Position numbers and translations under genes: made by a program. Below are positions 1 to 11,736 of a stretch of DNA of 64,000 nucleotides, in pieces (within the stretch, counting starts at the first letter, position 1; the number at the start of each line of letters is the position of its first letter). The notes below the pieces were generated by a model. The model searched no databases, was not told where the DNA came from, and worked only from the letters and a program-made list of their open reading frames with translations. This DNA comes from Ficedula albicollis (taxonomy: Eukaryota; Chordata; Aves; Passeriformes; Muscicapidae): the NCBI RefSeq assembly GCF_000247815.1, contig NC_021681.1, forward strand, positions 5,244,951-5,308,950, written 5' to 3'.

Positions 1-1394
1 TGCTCCTTCCTCCAGTGTGTCCTGCCTCATGGTGTAAGCCTCGATTTGCAGAGGAAGCATCCTTTCCCGTGAGCTCATCTTGCTTTTAAATTAACATGGG
101 CATTTAAACAGCTTTGGGGACAGTTCTGTGGTGGAGATGCACTCAAACATGGAGCTGGGAGGAAGGTGCTCCCAGTAGGTCACCTGCACAGCTTGGGAAG
201 CCAGAAAAAAACCTCTTTAAGGCCAGTGGTGCTGGGAAGGCAATTTTCCCCCAGCTTGGGTTTTTATCCATTCTGGTTAATCATAAAAATATACTGTTCC
301 TATTGTATAGGATTGCATATGGATGTAGCAGGGAAGGGGGGCCCCATGTTGGGGTAGATTTGATAGAACAGCTTTGTGTCAAATGAATAGGTAGGTTTAT
401 TATAGACTTCCCTTGCTCCAAGCTTCAGATGAGAGAAATCCTATAATCCCGCCCTGCTTTAATACTGGATTAATGTGGATTTGTTAATAAAATGCTAGTG
501 AAATCGAGAATAATTTGTAATTAACTCAAACTTCTACTCCCCGCATCATTTTGAATATTTCTTAATAGAGATGAGGGACAGTTTCTGTGGCAGCACGCAC
601 TCCAACAGAGCAGGTTAAGTGGGAATCCTGCTGGAAAAGCCCAGAAACCACTGCACCAGCTGGAGTTCATGGCAGAGGAAACTCTACCCAGACAATGCAG
701 CACACCAGCCACAGCTCTGCTGACACTGGGAGCCAAATTCCGTCACCAAGGGCTGCTCAGATCCAAGGTGTTAACACTTCTGGGGGTAAAATCCAAACCA
801 TTAACTCCAAAACGAGGAGTACACAAGCACAAGGGCAACAACAAGCAAGTGCCATATGAAGAGTGCAGGAACTACTGAGCAGGTGTGGCAGATGGAGAGC
901 TGCAGCATTTACCCTGGCCAGTGGTACTCCCCTCACAGCATGGAAACACCCTGCTCTCTGAAGGTTTCAGATAAGATCCTTTTCCAATCTAAAATCAGAA
1001 ATGGAGGTTTTGCCCCAGCAGCTGGAGTGGAAGGCCATCCACCTCCAAATCCTGCCTCTTGCAATGGTTCAAAAATGAACCAAAATGACTCATTTGTTCA
1101 AAGGTGACCATGCCATGAGGTAGGAGGGAGGTAGAAGAGAGAGACATGGAAAAGGCAGTTTTAGAGAGGGTGATTTTGGGGGAGGTTTGCATCCACTCAA
1201 GTTAATCACAAAAATGTCCTGGTTATCCAATTACATAGGCCTGCTCTCTCATGGGGCAGTGGGGCAGAAGAGGGATCAGAGGTGGAGGTGGGATGGTCTT
1301 CAAGGAACCACTTGGAGGTTCAAGGGTTTGTCTTATTAGACAGAGACAAGCATGGAGAACATCTCCTGGTCTGGATCCATGGGACAAGGACAGC
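1..1394. other. Single-copy DNA, no gene seen
   Basis: No open frame here looks like a protein domain, and I see no repeat family, RNA gene or CpG island. Short frames are scattered over both strands without splice-site structure around them. Confidence 0.5.
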
Positions 1395-2122
1395 AGGGTG
1401 AGGGTCAACAAGGCCAAGTGCTGGGTCTGCCCTTGGATGGCACCAGCCCTGTGCAGCTCCAGGCTGGGGACAGAGTGGATGGAAAGCTGGGAAAGCCCTG
1501 GGGGTGCTGGTGACAGCATCTGGACACGAGCCCAGGTGTGCCCAGGTGGGCAAGAGGCCAATGGCCCCTGGGCTGCCCCAGCCATGGTGTGTCCAGCAGG
1601 GCAGGGACTGTTCCTCTGAGCTGGGACTTGTGAGGCACCTCCAGTCCTGGGACAGCTCTGGGCCCCCACAGCAAGAGAGACACTGAGGGGCTGGAGCGTG
1701 TCTGGAGAAGGGAATGGAGCTGGGGAAGGGGCTGGAGCACCAGGAGAGGCTGAGGGAGCTGGGAAAGGGGCTCAGCCTGCAGAAAAGGAGGCTCAGGGGG
1801 AACCCTGTGGCTCTGCACAACTCCCTGACAGGAGGGGACAGCTGGGGGGATCAGGCTTTGCTCCCAGGAACAGGGACAGGAGGAGAGAGAACGGCCTCAA
1901 GTTATGCCAGAGGAGGTTGAGGCTGGACATCAGGCGGAGTTTCTTCACTGGAAGGGGCTGCCCAGGGAGGTTTGGAGTCCCCATCCCCGGAGGTGTCCAA
2001 GGAATGCCTGGACGTGGCACTCAGTGCCCTGGGCTGGTGACAAGGTGGGGATCGGGCACAGGTTGGACCTGATGATCTTGGACATTTTTCCAGTCTCAGT
2101 GATTCTGGGATTCTGTGAGAAG
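1395..2122 (+). mobile_element. CR1 LINE 3' fragment, about 730 bp
   Basis: This is a 5'-truncated CR1 retrotransposon carrying the carboxy end of ORF2 and the 3' UTR. The plus frame shows CR1-type words (NKAKCWV, then LGTEW), followed by the run equivalent to 'ctggagcgtgtccagagaagg', the 'ggctcaggggaacc' block and 'gaggttgaggctggacatcaggcgg'. It ends with the CR1 terminus 'ttggacctgatgatctt...tgattctgggattctg'. Frameshifts and stops make it dead. CR1 normally lacks a poly-A tail and target-site duplications, which fits the abrupt 3' end. It is one of the two longest CR1 copies in the window; the 5' boundary is uncertain by tens of bases. Confidence 0.88.
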
Positions 2123-2677
2123 GTGCCATTTAGTTTTTCATGGCAAAACCAACTCCCATTAATCAATCTCTCTGACAGGGAGCCCGACAGACCCGGCACA
2201 AGTGACACCCACACAGGCGCTGCAAAGGGAGGCTGCTCCAGAGAAAACCAAGGAAAATCCCCTTCCCACTCTGAGCCTGACAGACTCAACTGGTGTCTCA
2301 GGCTGGAATTTACAGTGTTAACCACCAGTGGCTCTCATTTCAGCCTGGCTTTGACCACTTCACCTGGAGCTCTTATCTCTGCCTGCCCTCTCCTGCAGAG
2401 CAGCACTTTGGAAACTCCCCAATCATTGACCCTCTCCTTGGATCAGGCTCACTTACTGTCAGGTCAGAGGTGAAAAACCCCAGGAGGGCAGCACCTGTCC
2501 TTCATCATCCTCAGCTCTGGGCACAGCCAGCTGCCAGTGGTGGATAACAAAAAAAAAAAAAAAAGAGGACTTTTATTCTCTAGGTGAACTCTTACAGGAC
2601 TCCTAACCAATAGTTAAGACTTGGTGTTCCAGGGAGGATCTGTTTCATTTTGGGCTGTGTCTCTGTGTTTCTTCCCT
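2123..2677. other. Single-copy DNA with a short A tract
   Basis: No gene is visible. A pure A tract of about 17 bases lies near 2549-2565. The rest is ordinary mixed sequence. Confidence 0.5.
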
Positions 2678-2769
2678 GTTGGTTTTTTGTTGTTTTTTTT
2701 TTTTTTTTTTCCCAGGGTGGACAGTTGGTTTTTTGTTGTTTTTTTTTTTTTTTTTCCCAGGCTGGACAC
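2678..2769. repeat. 46-bp T-rich tandem duplication (2 copies)
   Basis: The unit starts GTTGGTTTTTTGTTG, runs through a long T tract and ends CCCAGG(G/C)TGGACA. It occurs twice with a period of 46 bp (2678 and 2724) and differs mainly by one base and T-tract length. Slippage or a local duplication explains it. The T tract followed by CCCAG resembles a splice acceptor by chance; no exon follows. Confidence 0.85.
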
Positions 2770-3960
2770 ATTTTACAACCCAGCAGGAATGTTTTAAGGG
2801 GAATGATGTGCAGTGTAAAGCTCAGTAATACCCAGCAGCCCCCTTCCCCACTCAGTTTATAAACTCCTGGCCTGCTACTTTGGGCACCACCTCACTCCTG
2901 TTATATCTTCACCCTCTTCCAGCTGCTATTTCAGCAAGTTTCTCCTCCTTTAAGGGGAGAGTCCATTCAGCTAGATGTGCTTTTCTTTAAGCTGTTGAGG
3001 AAGGTCTGTATTTCAGTGGTGATCCTGCTGTGGCATTCCTCGATGGCCTCCTAAATTCCTTGGAGCTTGAATTGGTAAGGAAATACCAGCCAATCCTAAA
3101 ACACCGTGTGTGCTCCAGCTTGTCCACAGGGCCTGGCTGAGATCCTTCTGCCCCAGGCTTTGCTGCAGAATTCCCCTGGGGATGCCAGAGGACGTTTGCT
3201 AGATACCACACAGGTCTGTACAGCTGCCTCCATCATTCCAAGGCCTTTCACTAATTCCCTGCCATTAATTGGTGACATCAGAATCTGAATTTTTTTACTA
3301 CATTGGAACAAGATGCCTTGAGAAACTGTTCCCTGTGTTCAGACCTGCATACGCCCATCAACTATTCAGAAAGGTCAAAAAGTCCTCGACTTTTTAATTC
3401 TGGACCTTGGCAGGACTTGAAGTGGATAGAAACCATTCTGTCAAGTGCTGTAGAGCTCTCTCCTCCTCAGGGAACTTGAGAACAAACCTCTTGGCACTAG
3501 CTGATCTCTGCTTTCATTTCTGTCCCCGGCGACTCATTGTGCCTTGAGGTTAAATGAGGTATTTGTGTCTCTCGAGTCCATCTGCAGTCTCATCATTTAA
3601 TTTGGACCATTCTTCCATGCACCTTTGTTGTCTGCGTTCTTCATGCTTTTGTTACGTGCTGGGTTGGGGTTTTATTCCTCTTTCCCTTCTGGTCCACGGA
3701 TGGAAGTGTCTAAGGCCACAGTTTGAAAGGTTTGGAGTTTGGACAGTATCGTGAGTGTCAGAAGTGCTTCCTCTTGAAAAGAGAGACTTTGTACAGAGAG
3801 ACCTCAATAACCTTTTATTAAACCAACAGTTGGAAGAAATGGACAAGTGTTCAGGAGTATGAGCCCCTTTGTACCTCTCCAAAATTCATATTCTCTTTAG
3901 AGCACCTTGCTTGAAACAGCTTTTACACAAAACCCTCTCACTCTGCCGAGAGACAATTTC
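2770..3960. other. Single-copy DNA, no gene seen
   Basis: Mixed sequence with only short unrelated frames. I see no repeat, RNA gene or clear regulatory signature. Confidence 0.45.
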
Positions 3961-4263
3961 ATAAAATCACAGAGTTGTTTAGTTTGGAAAAGCTCTCAGA
4001 GATCATCGAGTCAAACCATTCTCACAGCACTGCCAAGCCCAGGACCAGCCCTTGTCTCCAAGTGCCACATCCACACGGCTTTTGAGTCCCTCCAGGGATG
4101 GGGACTCCACCTCTGCCCTGGGCAGCTGGACCAGAGCTGGAGAGCACTTCTGAGGAAGAAAATTTTCCTGATTTCCAACCTGATCCTCCCCTGGCACAGC
4201 TTGAGGCCGCTTCCCCTTGTCCTGTGCCTTTTCCCTGGGAGCAGAGTCCAACCCCCACCTGGA
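3961..4263 (-). mobile_element. CR1 LINE 3' fragment (minus)
   Basis: The plus-strand reading starts with the reverse complement of a CR1 terminus ('ataaaatcacagagttg...ttggaaaagctctcagagatcatcgag') and continues through 'cctccagggatggggactccacc' and 'cctgatttccaacctgatcctcc', all standard CR1 3'-end wording. The element's 3' end is at the low coordinate. Its truncated 5' side abuts another CR1 of opposite orientation at 4264. Confidence 0.88.
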
Positions 4264-4432
4264 TAGAACTGGGTCCCCAGGGAAATGGTGGAGTCACCAT
4301 CCCCAGAATTGCTGAAGGAATGAGTAGATCTGGCACTTCACAATGGGGTTTAATGGTGGGATTCAGCTGAGCGTTGGACTTGATGATCCTGGAGGTCTTT
4401 CCCACCTTAAGGATTCTGTGATCCTGTTCCTG
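4264..4432 (+). mobile_element. CR1 LINE 3' fragment (plus), head-to-head with its neighbour
   Basis: It begins in the block 'tccccagggaaatggtggagtcaccatcccc' and ends 'cttgatgatcctggaggtctttcccaccttaaggattctgtgatcc', a CR1 3' terminus. Together with the minus copy at 3961-4263 it forms a 5'-to-5' pair. Both carry the CR1 3' end, so they are two insertions rather than one inverted insertion. Confidence 0.85.
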
Positions 4433-5328
4433 AGGGATTCCTCCTTTATCCAAAGGTCGTTCCATCCAGTACCAGAAGGACAACATTTCCTTAAGAGACT
4501 CATTTGGAATCTCAAATAATATTCCCCACTCCAGGCTCTTGGAATGTGAACTCCAGCTTGTTTTCCTGTTTGCCAAGCACATCTGATTCCTGTGTGGATC
4601 TGAAGGAAAACCAGTGCAGGCTGAGTTCACAAAAGCTCTGCAAACCAGAAAAAAAAAAAAAGGCAAATTATTTTCTATATCTCTATCATGGCTTCTCTTA
4701 TTCATGTCGGCTCTAAATTACGTGGCCATGATCTTTCTAATCTCTCTTTGCATGGACGTCTTTCCATGCCCTTAATCATTTCCTTTGCCCTCCCCTGGAC
4801 CTTTCCCGTGTCTGCATTCCAAGGCAGGGAGGTTGGAATAGGGAACATTATTCTGAGTGAATGTGTATCATACAGTTCTGTAATTCCATTATTCCATTAC
4901 AACGTTTTCAGCGTTATTCCCTCTCTTTGAATGCGGCCTGGCATTGCCTTGGTTTTCTGGATCACCAACGCATTTCGAGATTGCGCTGAGCTCTTGGCAA
5001 AGGCAACCAGGATTTGTAAAAACAGTGTGGGATTTTTGTAGTTTTGGTTTTTATTGTATGCGTTTTTTCACCAGTATTGTCTACTTGGGGCCCAATTTCC
5101 AAAAAAATGCTAGAAAGGGCAGATTGTTTGCCAATGGTTCTTGCTATGGGATGGGAGAAGGTCACTTTTGCAAATTTCCTGCTGTCACTCTGAAAGACTT
5201 GGTCAGATTTTCCAAGGGAATTTAAAGTTGGAACCACCCTATTTTTTGGCATTCCTTTGACTGCCTGGGGCAAAGCAGTTTGAAGGAGGTTTCTGTGGGT
5301 GATGAAACAGGCAGGTGAAAAGCCAAAT
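4433..5328. other. Single-copy DNA, no gene seen
   Basis: Mixed to AT-rich sequence with one A tract near 4650. No frame, repeat or RNA gene stands out. Confidence 0.45.
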
Positions 5329-5415
5329 GACATTAAAAATCACTCTTCTGAACCCAAAATTCTCCCCTCTAATTATTGCCAACATAAACTGAGTCATTCC
5401 AATTTTATAGCAGCC
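5329..5415 (+). repeat. Dispersed direct-repeat module, copy A
   Basis: The core at 5366-5400 reads CCTCTAATTATTGCC followed by AACATAAACTGAGTCATTCC. It recurs at 6341-6375 with one mismatch in 35 bases. Weaker similarity covers about 85 bp, with ACATTAAAAA upstream and TTTATAGCAG or TTTAATAGCAG downstream. Both copies keep a TAATTA homeodomain core and a TGAGTCA (AP-1/Maf-type) core. It matches no repeat family I know. It could be a duplicated regulatory module or a piece of an old unnamed repeat. Confidence 0.7.
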
Positions 5416-6305
5416 TGAGGAAAAAACTCTTTCCTGAAGGAAGGGTACAGGGAAGGAGTCATGTATCCAGGGAGAGATTTGCTTTGTTTAACCTCTAAGG
5501 CTTTCTTCTCTCCTTCTCCAGAATAGGAGAGGAAATTCCAGGATTCATCAAGAGTTTGGAGTTCTCATGACCTTAATTTTATTGCAGTTGAGAAGACAGA
5601 CACCTAAAGCAGGGCTTTGGGTAACTGCTAGAAAACCAAACCCAAATATCTTCAGCATGGAAGATGCTTTGTGGTTTGTGGTGGGGAGCTGATCAGATCT
5701 CCTGCTCCAGCCTCCATGGGAGGGGATTCCCAGTGCTGGCTGTGGAGGTTCAGGGACACGAGTCAAATCTCACATGAGCACTGAAAACAGTGAAAATTGA
5801 CATGGAAGAAATGCACTCCTGGGATCTCAGCATCTCTGAGCTGACAAGTTAAAGAACTTGAAGATGCTGGAGTGCAGAACAGCTGGGGTTTGGTGACACG
5901 GGGAGAAGGGCACCCCAGTGGAATTGGCTGCCTTGGGACCCTTCCAGGTCCTGCCGAGGCTGTTGGGGAGCATTTCATTCGTGCCAAGTCCTCATGCTGA
6001 GACTCCGAACAAGCAATGACTTTGTCTCCTGGGTCTAACGATCAAGAGACTCAACATTCAATTAGGCAGAGCTCCCAGGAGTGTCTGACCAGTCTGCAAT
6101 GCTATAGGAGGAGTCCTTAGGACCTTAGATCAGGCCATCAGCACCACCAATTAATGCTAATGCTACTGGCCTTGTTAATTGTGATGGAGCTCCCCAAGGG
6201 GACCAGGACTGAATGAGCAATACGTATCAAAGAGGAACTGAAAAGCCATTATGTATTATTGTCTCTTTGTTGATTTGAGGAGGATGTGATGAACTAGGTA
6301 CTAAT
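5416..6305. other. Single-copy DNA; 6.0-6.3 kb looks regulatory
   Basis: No gene is seen. From about 6020 to 6300 the sequence is AT-rich and non-repetitive, with clustered homeobox-type cores (CAATTAGG, CCAATTAATGCTAATG, GTTAATTG, CTAATTAC). This texture is common in vertebrate conserved non-coding elements. Conservation cannot be judged from one sequence. Confidence 0.35.
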
Positions 6306-6393
6306 TACATTAAAAAACACTGTATTCTAAACCAATCTCTCCTCTAATTAATGCCAACATAAACTGAGTCATTCCTGTTTAATAGCAGACGAA
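6306..6393 (+). repeat. Dispersed direct-repeat module, copy B
   Basis: Partner of the module at 5329-5415. The 35-bp core sits at 6341-6375, 975 bp downstream of copy A, and differs by one base (TAATTAA for TAATTAT). TAATTA and TGAGTCA are intact. It adjoins the AT-rich block at 6.0-6.3 kb. Confidence 0.7.
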
Positions 6394-7181
6394 GCCATTC
6401 CGTTACCGTGGGTAACACACGCAGGCCAGCCCTGGGATGAGCACTGCTAACCTGTTTTGGCCAGGGGGATGGAAATTTCCAGTCCCAAAGCACTGAACAG
6501 AGGTGCAGGCAAGATCAGGGTCCCTCAGCAGCATTCCATGGAGTCCCATGTCATCCCACACCGTCCCTGTGCCCGCAGACGCTCCTGTGTACACCACAGT
6601 GCAATTTTTCCTCAGCACCAGGAAAAGTTCCGCTTTCCACTTAAATGGCTTTTTATTTTTTTTTCCTGATTCATTTTTACTTTATTTTACTTTATTTTTT
6701 TTATTTATTTCCCTTCTGTATCCTTTTCAATCTGGAAAGTGACTTGGCCTCTCTTCCCCCCATCTATTTTCCTCCTGCCACTATTCAGTTTAGGCATGAA
6801 ACACAGAACTAGATTGAAAGCATTCAATGGCCATTCAATCGGAGAAGAAAAGAGCCCCTCAGAGCTTTATTAGATATGAAGATCCACAATAAAAATCAAT
6901 TTCTGCCTCTTTATGCAGTTTAAATGACAAAGCACCCACCCATTCTGCAGCCTTTGTGCCCAGGAAATGTAATTCAGTGCCGGAGCCGGGCCCAGAACAG
7001 CCCGGACTCGCTGACCCGCGCCGGCAGATTCCGATATGATACAGCCCTTCCAGATAATGACAGCCACTTCATCTCCCCGCAGGAAGGAGAAACTTATCTG
7101 ATATCTTGGAGGGTTAAAAGGCTATGTGGGCAGCATTTTTAATAGCACTCTAAATCAGCATCTTGAAAACACCTCTGGGTT

Positions 7182-7183
<2 letters not shown>
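6394..7183. promoter_or_regulatory. Candidate conserved non-coding block around 6.84-7.15 kb
   Basis: Non-repetitive sequence with several factor-like cores: TTTATTAGATATGAAG, GATATGATAC, CTTATCTGATATC (paired GATA-type sites), TTTTTAATAGC. A short GC- and CpG-rich insert lies at 6975-7030. It has no open frame of note. The call rests on texture only; it may be neutral DNA. Confidence 0.25.

Positions 7184-7212
<29 letters not shown>
7184..7212. repeat. Pure T tract of 29 bases
   Basis: An uninterrupted poly-T run. It is not attached to any recognisable retroelement. Confidence 0.95.
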
Positions 7213-7215
<3 letters not shown>

Positions 7216-7603
7216 TATTACTTAAACTAGATCACTGAGGGACCAGCTTTTCATAGCCAAAGACTCATAAAGCTGCTAGTGACAAAATATACACGAGGCA
7301 AAAATGGAAGAAGCAATTTTTCTAGGTTGTTTTCCAGGAGGTTCATAATACAGACTGGGAACACAATGTATCTCTTAGGTGTCCCTGTAATGTCATATTC
7401 TGCAGACTAGCTACTGGCTTTACATCTACATGGTCATGCACACATACAGATGGGGTATTTTGAAAGACATGTACTTAGCTATGCTTGGATGGTATGAATT
7501 TAAACATTAAACATCACAGATCAAATCATCATTTGATCTCATCGGTCAATACAAACCAACATATAATGCAAGGCAATATAAAAGAAGCTCAACATTTATA
7601 ATA
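7213..7603. other. AT-rich single-copy DNA, no gene seen
   Basis: AT-rich sequence between two T tracts. No gene, repeat family or RNA is visible. Confidence 0.45.
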
Positions 7604-7669
7604 AGGTTGGTTTTTTTTTTTTTTTTGTTTTTTTTTTTTGTTTTTTTTGTTTTTTTTGGTTTTTTTTCC
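7604..7669. repeat. T-rich low-complexity tract with periodic G
   Basis: T runs interrupted by single or paired G bases, ending TTTTCCCAG. Similar TTGG-T(n) tracts occur at 2.68, 18.15, 31.57 and 38.79 kb in this window. Confidence 0.9.
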
Positions 7670-7936
7670 CAGCACCCTGTTCCCCACTTTTTACACTCAT
7701 TTGTTGGAAACTCCAGCTGAGATCTTGTGCAGTCCTCCCTGGATGCCTGGCTGGAAGTGAGCACCTTAAAGTGCGGGCTTGACTGCAGGCATTCCCTCCA
7801 CTGACGTGGCGTGCAGGAATTTGATTAGGGAGTGTCTGTGGCTCCTGGGATGAGTGAGGGCTGTGCAGTGCTCTGGGGCAGAGCCCTCAGATCCCACAGC
7901 TGAGGTGTTCTGGGCAGGGAATCAGCAGCATCTGGG

Positions 7937-8176
7937 CTACCAAGGCGTGTTGGGAGGGAGTTAGGTTGGAAATCAGGAAAAGGTTCTTCCCATGGAGGGT
8001 GCTGGGACACTGAGCAGGCTCCCCAGGGAATGGGCACAGCCCCAAGGCTGCCAAAACTCCAGGAGCGTTTGGATAACACTCCCAGGGACAGGGTGGAATT
8101 GTTGGGGTCTCTGTGCAGGGACAGGAGCTGGAGTTCAATCTTTGTGTCCCCTCCAACTCGGGATATTCTATGATCC
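7937..8176 (+). mobile_element. CR1 LINE 3' fragment
   Basis: It shows 'gggagttaggttggaaatcagg', 'ggttcttcccatggagggtgctggg', 'aggctccccagggaatgggcac' and a degraded terminus 'ccctccaactcgggatattctatgatcc'. It belongs to the same subfamily as the copies at 11.74 kb (plus) and 50.65 kb (minus), sharing 'ctccaggagcgtttggataacactcccagg'-type wording. Confidence 0.88.
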
Positions 8177-10604
8177 CATCATCATCCCCAGTTTTTCTTA
8201 AATCACTATTGCAATAGCTTTTTCCCTATAGCAAAGACTACTTTTTGTTTGAATTCCAGTAAAACCGTGGACTGTCGAACAGCAATGAGTTCCTTGAAAA
8301 AAAATAAAGGAATCCTGTGTGCAAGTACTTTTTGAATTATTTTTGAGCATTTTTTTCCCCATATATTCTGGAAAAGGGTCAGCAGAACTGTCAAATCAAA
8401 CTTCTCTGTTGTCTGTATTCTGTGGGATGGAATATATTTGATATATGTTCCATACCAAATAAATATACTCTGTGTATTATATAAATTAATACATTTTTAT
8501 GTTCTATGCCATATATATAATAACTATAGCATTGATTTACTTACATTGAATTTTTATACTGAGAATCCTGTTGACTCCAACACTCACAGGCTTTGAAAGT
8601 CACACTCAATTTTATCAAAAATTAAAGTAGGAGAGGAAAACACAGAAGGAAAATGAAGTTATGACAATCCCATAAGGTCCTGCTTGTTCATTTGAAGAAG
8701 GAAACCCTTCTACTTTATGTCCCAAACTCCCTTTTTTTCCCTGTGTTTTAAGAATCCCCATGTAGATAACACCACTGAGTGATGTCACAGCGGAAACGAA
8801 AAGCTTTGATCTGTCTCAGATGAGTCTGAATCCTTCAGTGATTGACTTCAAAACTTTGCTTTTGTTTGTTTGGAGGAGAAGGAGGAGTTCTGGATGCTGG
8901 AGTGAATCCGTGTCCTCCATCGCTCACGTCTTTTCAGCATCTCTGGCCAAAACTCCTCCCTGTGTAGCACGGAGTATTTGGAGTGAATTGTAATTCTGGC
9001 TATTCCCCCTTGGCCTCGTGGCAGCTTTATCTTAATGAAGATGTGCTGTGTGCCTTTTCCAAAGCTTTGGGGCTACCCCAGGATAACAGCTTCAAGTAGG
9101 AGGAATGAGTTCAGCGAATCTGTGTTTTTTACAATTAAAATTTTATTTTTAAAGTGTTTCAACCTGCTTGCAAAATAACTCGGAGACTTTCTCTCCCTGG
9201 AAGTGCATCTGTGTGTGTCTCCCTGGGAAGCAGTGCCCTTCCAGCCAGTGGATGGGCCCCAAATCTCCTGGGAGCCATTGCTTGGTGCTGTGTCTGGAGC
9301 ACCTGGAGCCTCTGACCACTGAGGGGGTGTTTTGTGAGAAAGGTAAGGCTGTGAAACCACCATGTCCCCAATAGCAGATCCCTCAGATGGACTAGCACAC
9401 AAACCATCCATGTCAGACAGAGGCAATTCCTGAATAGGGGCTGGGGGCTCCCCAGAGGTTGGTGGGCAGTTCCCTGGCTCAGCATGGAGAGGCATCACCA
9501 GTCCTGGGGGGAGTACATCCCTTTCCTTTTCAGGGTGTCCTGAGACCTTCTCAGGTCCCTCCAACAAAAGGCCCACATGTCTTGATGTGACAATGGCTGG
9601 AGGCTGTCCCAGCCAGCTGAATTACTGTGGGAGTGGCACTGCTGGGTGTACAGCCCTTGTCCAGCCTCCCAGGGATGCCAATAAGCTGGGCATTACAACA
9701 TGGAAGAGGAAAGACATGTTATTAAGGGTTTTCCATTTAGAGGAGGATCTGGAAATCCCAGTGCTGTGACCAAGTCATGTAGTGATTTCCCTCTCTGTAG
9801 ATGTTGTCCCCTGGAGCTCTCTCTGCAGCACTCAGCAACCCAAAGCATCTGTGCTGAGAAATTGTGAAATAAGGAAATAATGAGGAACAAACCACAGCAG
9901 ATTTATCTGGGGACAAAAGAGAGCTGTGCAGTCCCTTTGGGGTGTCACCTTGCAGTCCCAAGAGATAAGCCAAAGGCTGTGTGTGGAGTGCTGGAACCCA
10001 TAATTATTCATTTCTTCATCCAGCTGTAGCAGTAGCTGTAGGAAAGCCAAGGATGGTGGGATGCCTGAGGAAAGGTGCTTGCAGTGGACAGAGGAAGTGT
10101 TGGTATGTCTGTGCTCTGCACTGCTGATTCCAGAACTGGGGAAACTCCCAGCTCTCCCAGTCACCCCTTGGGGAAAGATGGGCTCCTCAGGAGCCGTGGC
10201 TGGCTAAGGGAAACATGTCCCACACGAGGCAGAGAGAGCTTGGCTTGGTTGCTCCCATGGAAGGGAAACTGAGGAAATACCCAGGAAATCTATTGGTGGT
10301 CTAGAAGTGAGGGAGAGGAAGGGGTTGCCCCCAGCAAAGGGCAGAGTTGGCAACCGAGCAAATGAGATAAAACAGCCATGAGTTAATCGAGGCAGGAAAT
10401 CAGTGAGCATGAGAAGATCCCCACTCTGGAAACACCTCCCAAAAAGGATGGAAACTTATGGAAAGGGAAAAAAAAACCCATATGGAAATAGAGATTATAA
10501 ATGGGATATAATGAAGAGATGTCAACTTAGTGGGTGGAAAGGGTCCCTTTCAACCCCACATTCATGCGTCACAAGGGCCAAGTAAAATAAGACAATTTTT
10601 TTTT
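8177..10604. other. Single-copy DNA; AT-rich patch at 8.4-8.54 kb
   Basis: Nothing gene-like is seen over 2.4 kb. The segment 8395-8540 is strongly AT-rich (TATATA, AAATAAATA). One minus frame at 9073-9576 is open for 167 codons, but its composition is unlike a domain and no splice context supports it. Confidence 0.4.
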
Positions 10605-10707
10605 GCATATAAATATATATATGTATATAAATATGTAAATATAGAGAAATATAAATAAATAAATAAATAAATAAACAAATAAACAAATAAATAAATAAAT
10701 AAATATG
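10605..10707. repeat. (AAAT)n-type microsatellite
   Basis: Interrupted tetranucleotide array of AAAT, with AAAC variants and a TATA-rich left part. The AAAT-phase portion covers roughly 10650-10705. Confidence 0.95.
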
Positions 10708-11736
10708 TGATGTACACTTAGGGTGTTTTTGCAGATGGATTATCATGAATACAATCAAGGTCAAAGCAATCACACACTCCCAGCCCTGGAATGCTACAGT
10801 GACAGAAAACTGGCAGTGAGGTTGAAGATGGTCCCTTTTTTTTTTTTAGCAGACTTTTCTCACATTTATCATCTGTCACCAGTTCAAAACCTACTGGGAA
10901 CCCAGGCAATAGACAAAAACAGACCTGTGGGTAAATGGTGTGGCTGGGAATGATTATGGGAGCAGATGCAGCTGGTTTTGGCAGAGCCAGGGACCTGGTG
11001 CAGCGATGGAAATGTTTTCCAGTCACAGCTTGCTCACAAAAGCCACGGGAGAGGGACACACCTGGACTGCAGGGAAAGGCTGGGAGCAGTTTGCCTGCTC
11101 TCCTCCATGGGCTGAGCAGGCTGTGAACTCTCCTTGCTGCTGCCAAAGAGAGAAACCCACAGACAGCTGTGTCTCAGCATTCCCAGCCTGTGGAGTGATG
11201 GGCAAGGCTGGATGCCAGGAGTGCAGGTACCAGGGGAAAAAAAAAGATTTGCCTAAAAGCAACACATCTTTGTGGGCAGCTCTCTGTGCCCAGCAGAAAA
11301 ACACCACAACACACCCAAAGAGGTGAAGTTGCTCGGGGCATTGGCACATGAATTGGTGTCAAATGATAAATTGTGGGATAATAAGGAAAATAAGACAGGA
11401 TGGCAACTGTCTACACATGGCATCAAGGAAAGAGTCAGACACAGTGAGAATAAATTCACCAGGCTCCTAAAAGAGTAAGGACACTGTGGTAAAGGCTTGG
11501 AAGTAAGGGAATATTCACTTGATGTAGAAGAGGGCAAGATGTTTGACCTTCTTGACCCTCAAGTCACCAAGAGCTAATAAGTCACAGTGTATACCTGACA
11601 CCAGCAGTGAGGCTGCAGTTTATTGACAGGGTCATTAACAGCTCACAAATGTTTGGTCTGGGGGTCACTGGCTGACCCTGTGCTTAGACACGTGATCCAG
11701 TGACTGTCAGGAGCATCCCAGCATCCTGGTGACCTC
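10708..11736. other. Single-copy DNA, no gene seen
   Basis: Mixed sequence. The minus frame at 10718-11146 (142 codons) has no recognisable domain and I treat it as chance. Confidence 0.4.

Noticed and set aside
1223..1820. Several minus-strand frames of 137-166 residues
   Set aside because: They are antisense to a CR1 copy; GC-rich CR1 DNA commonly keeps antisense frames open.
2690..2765. Splice acceptor (T tract followed by CCCAG)
   Set aside because: The same T-tract plus CCCAG ending occurs twice by tandem duplication and again at 7.6 kb, with no coding sequence after it.
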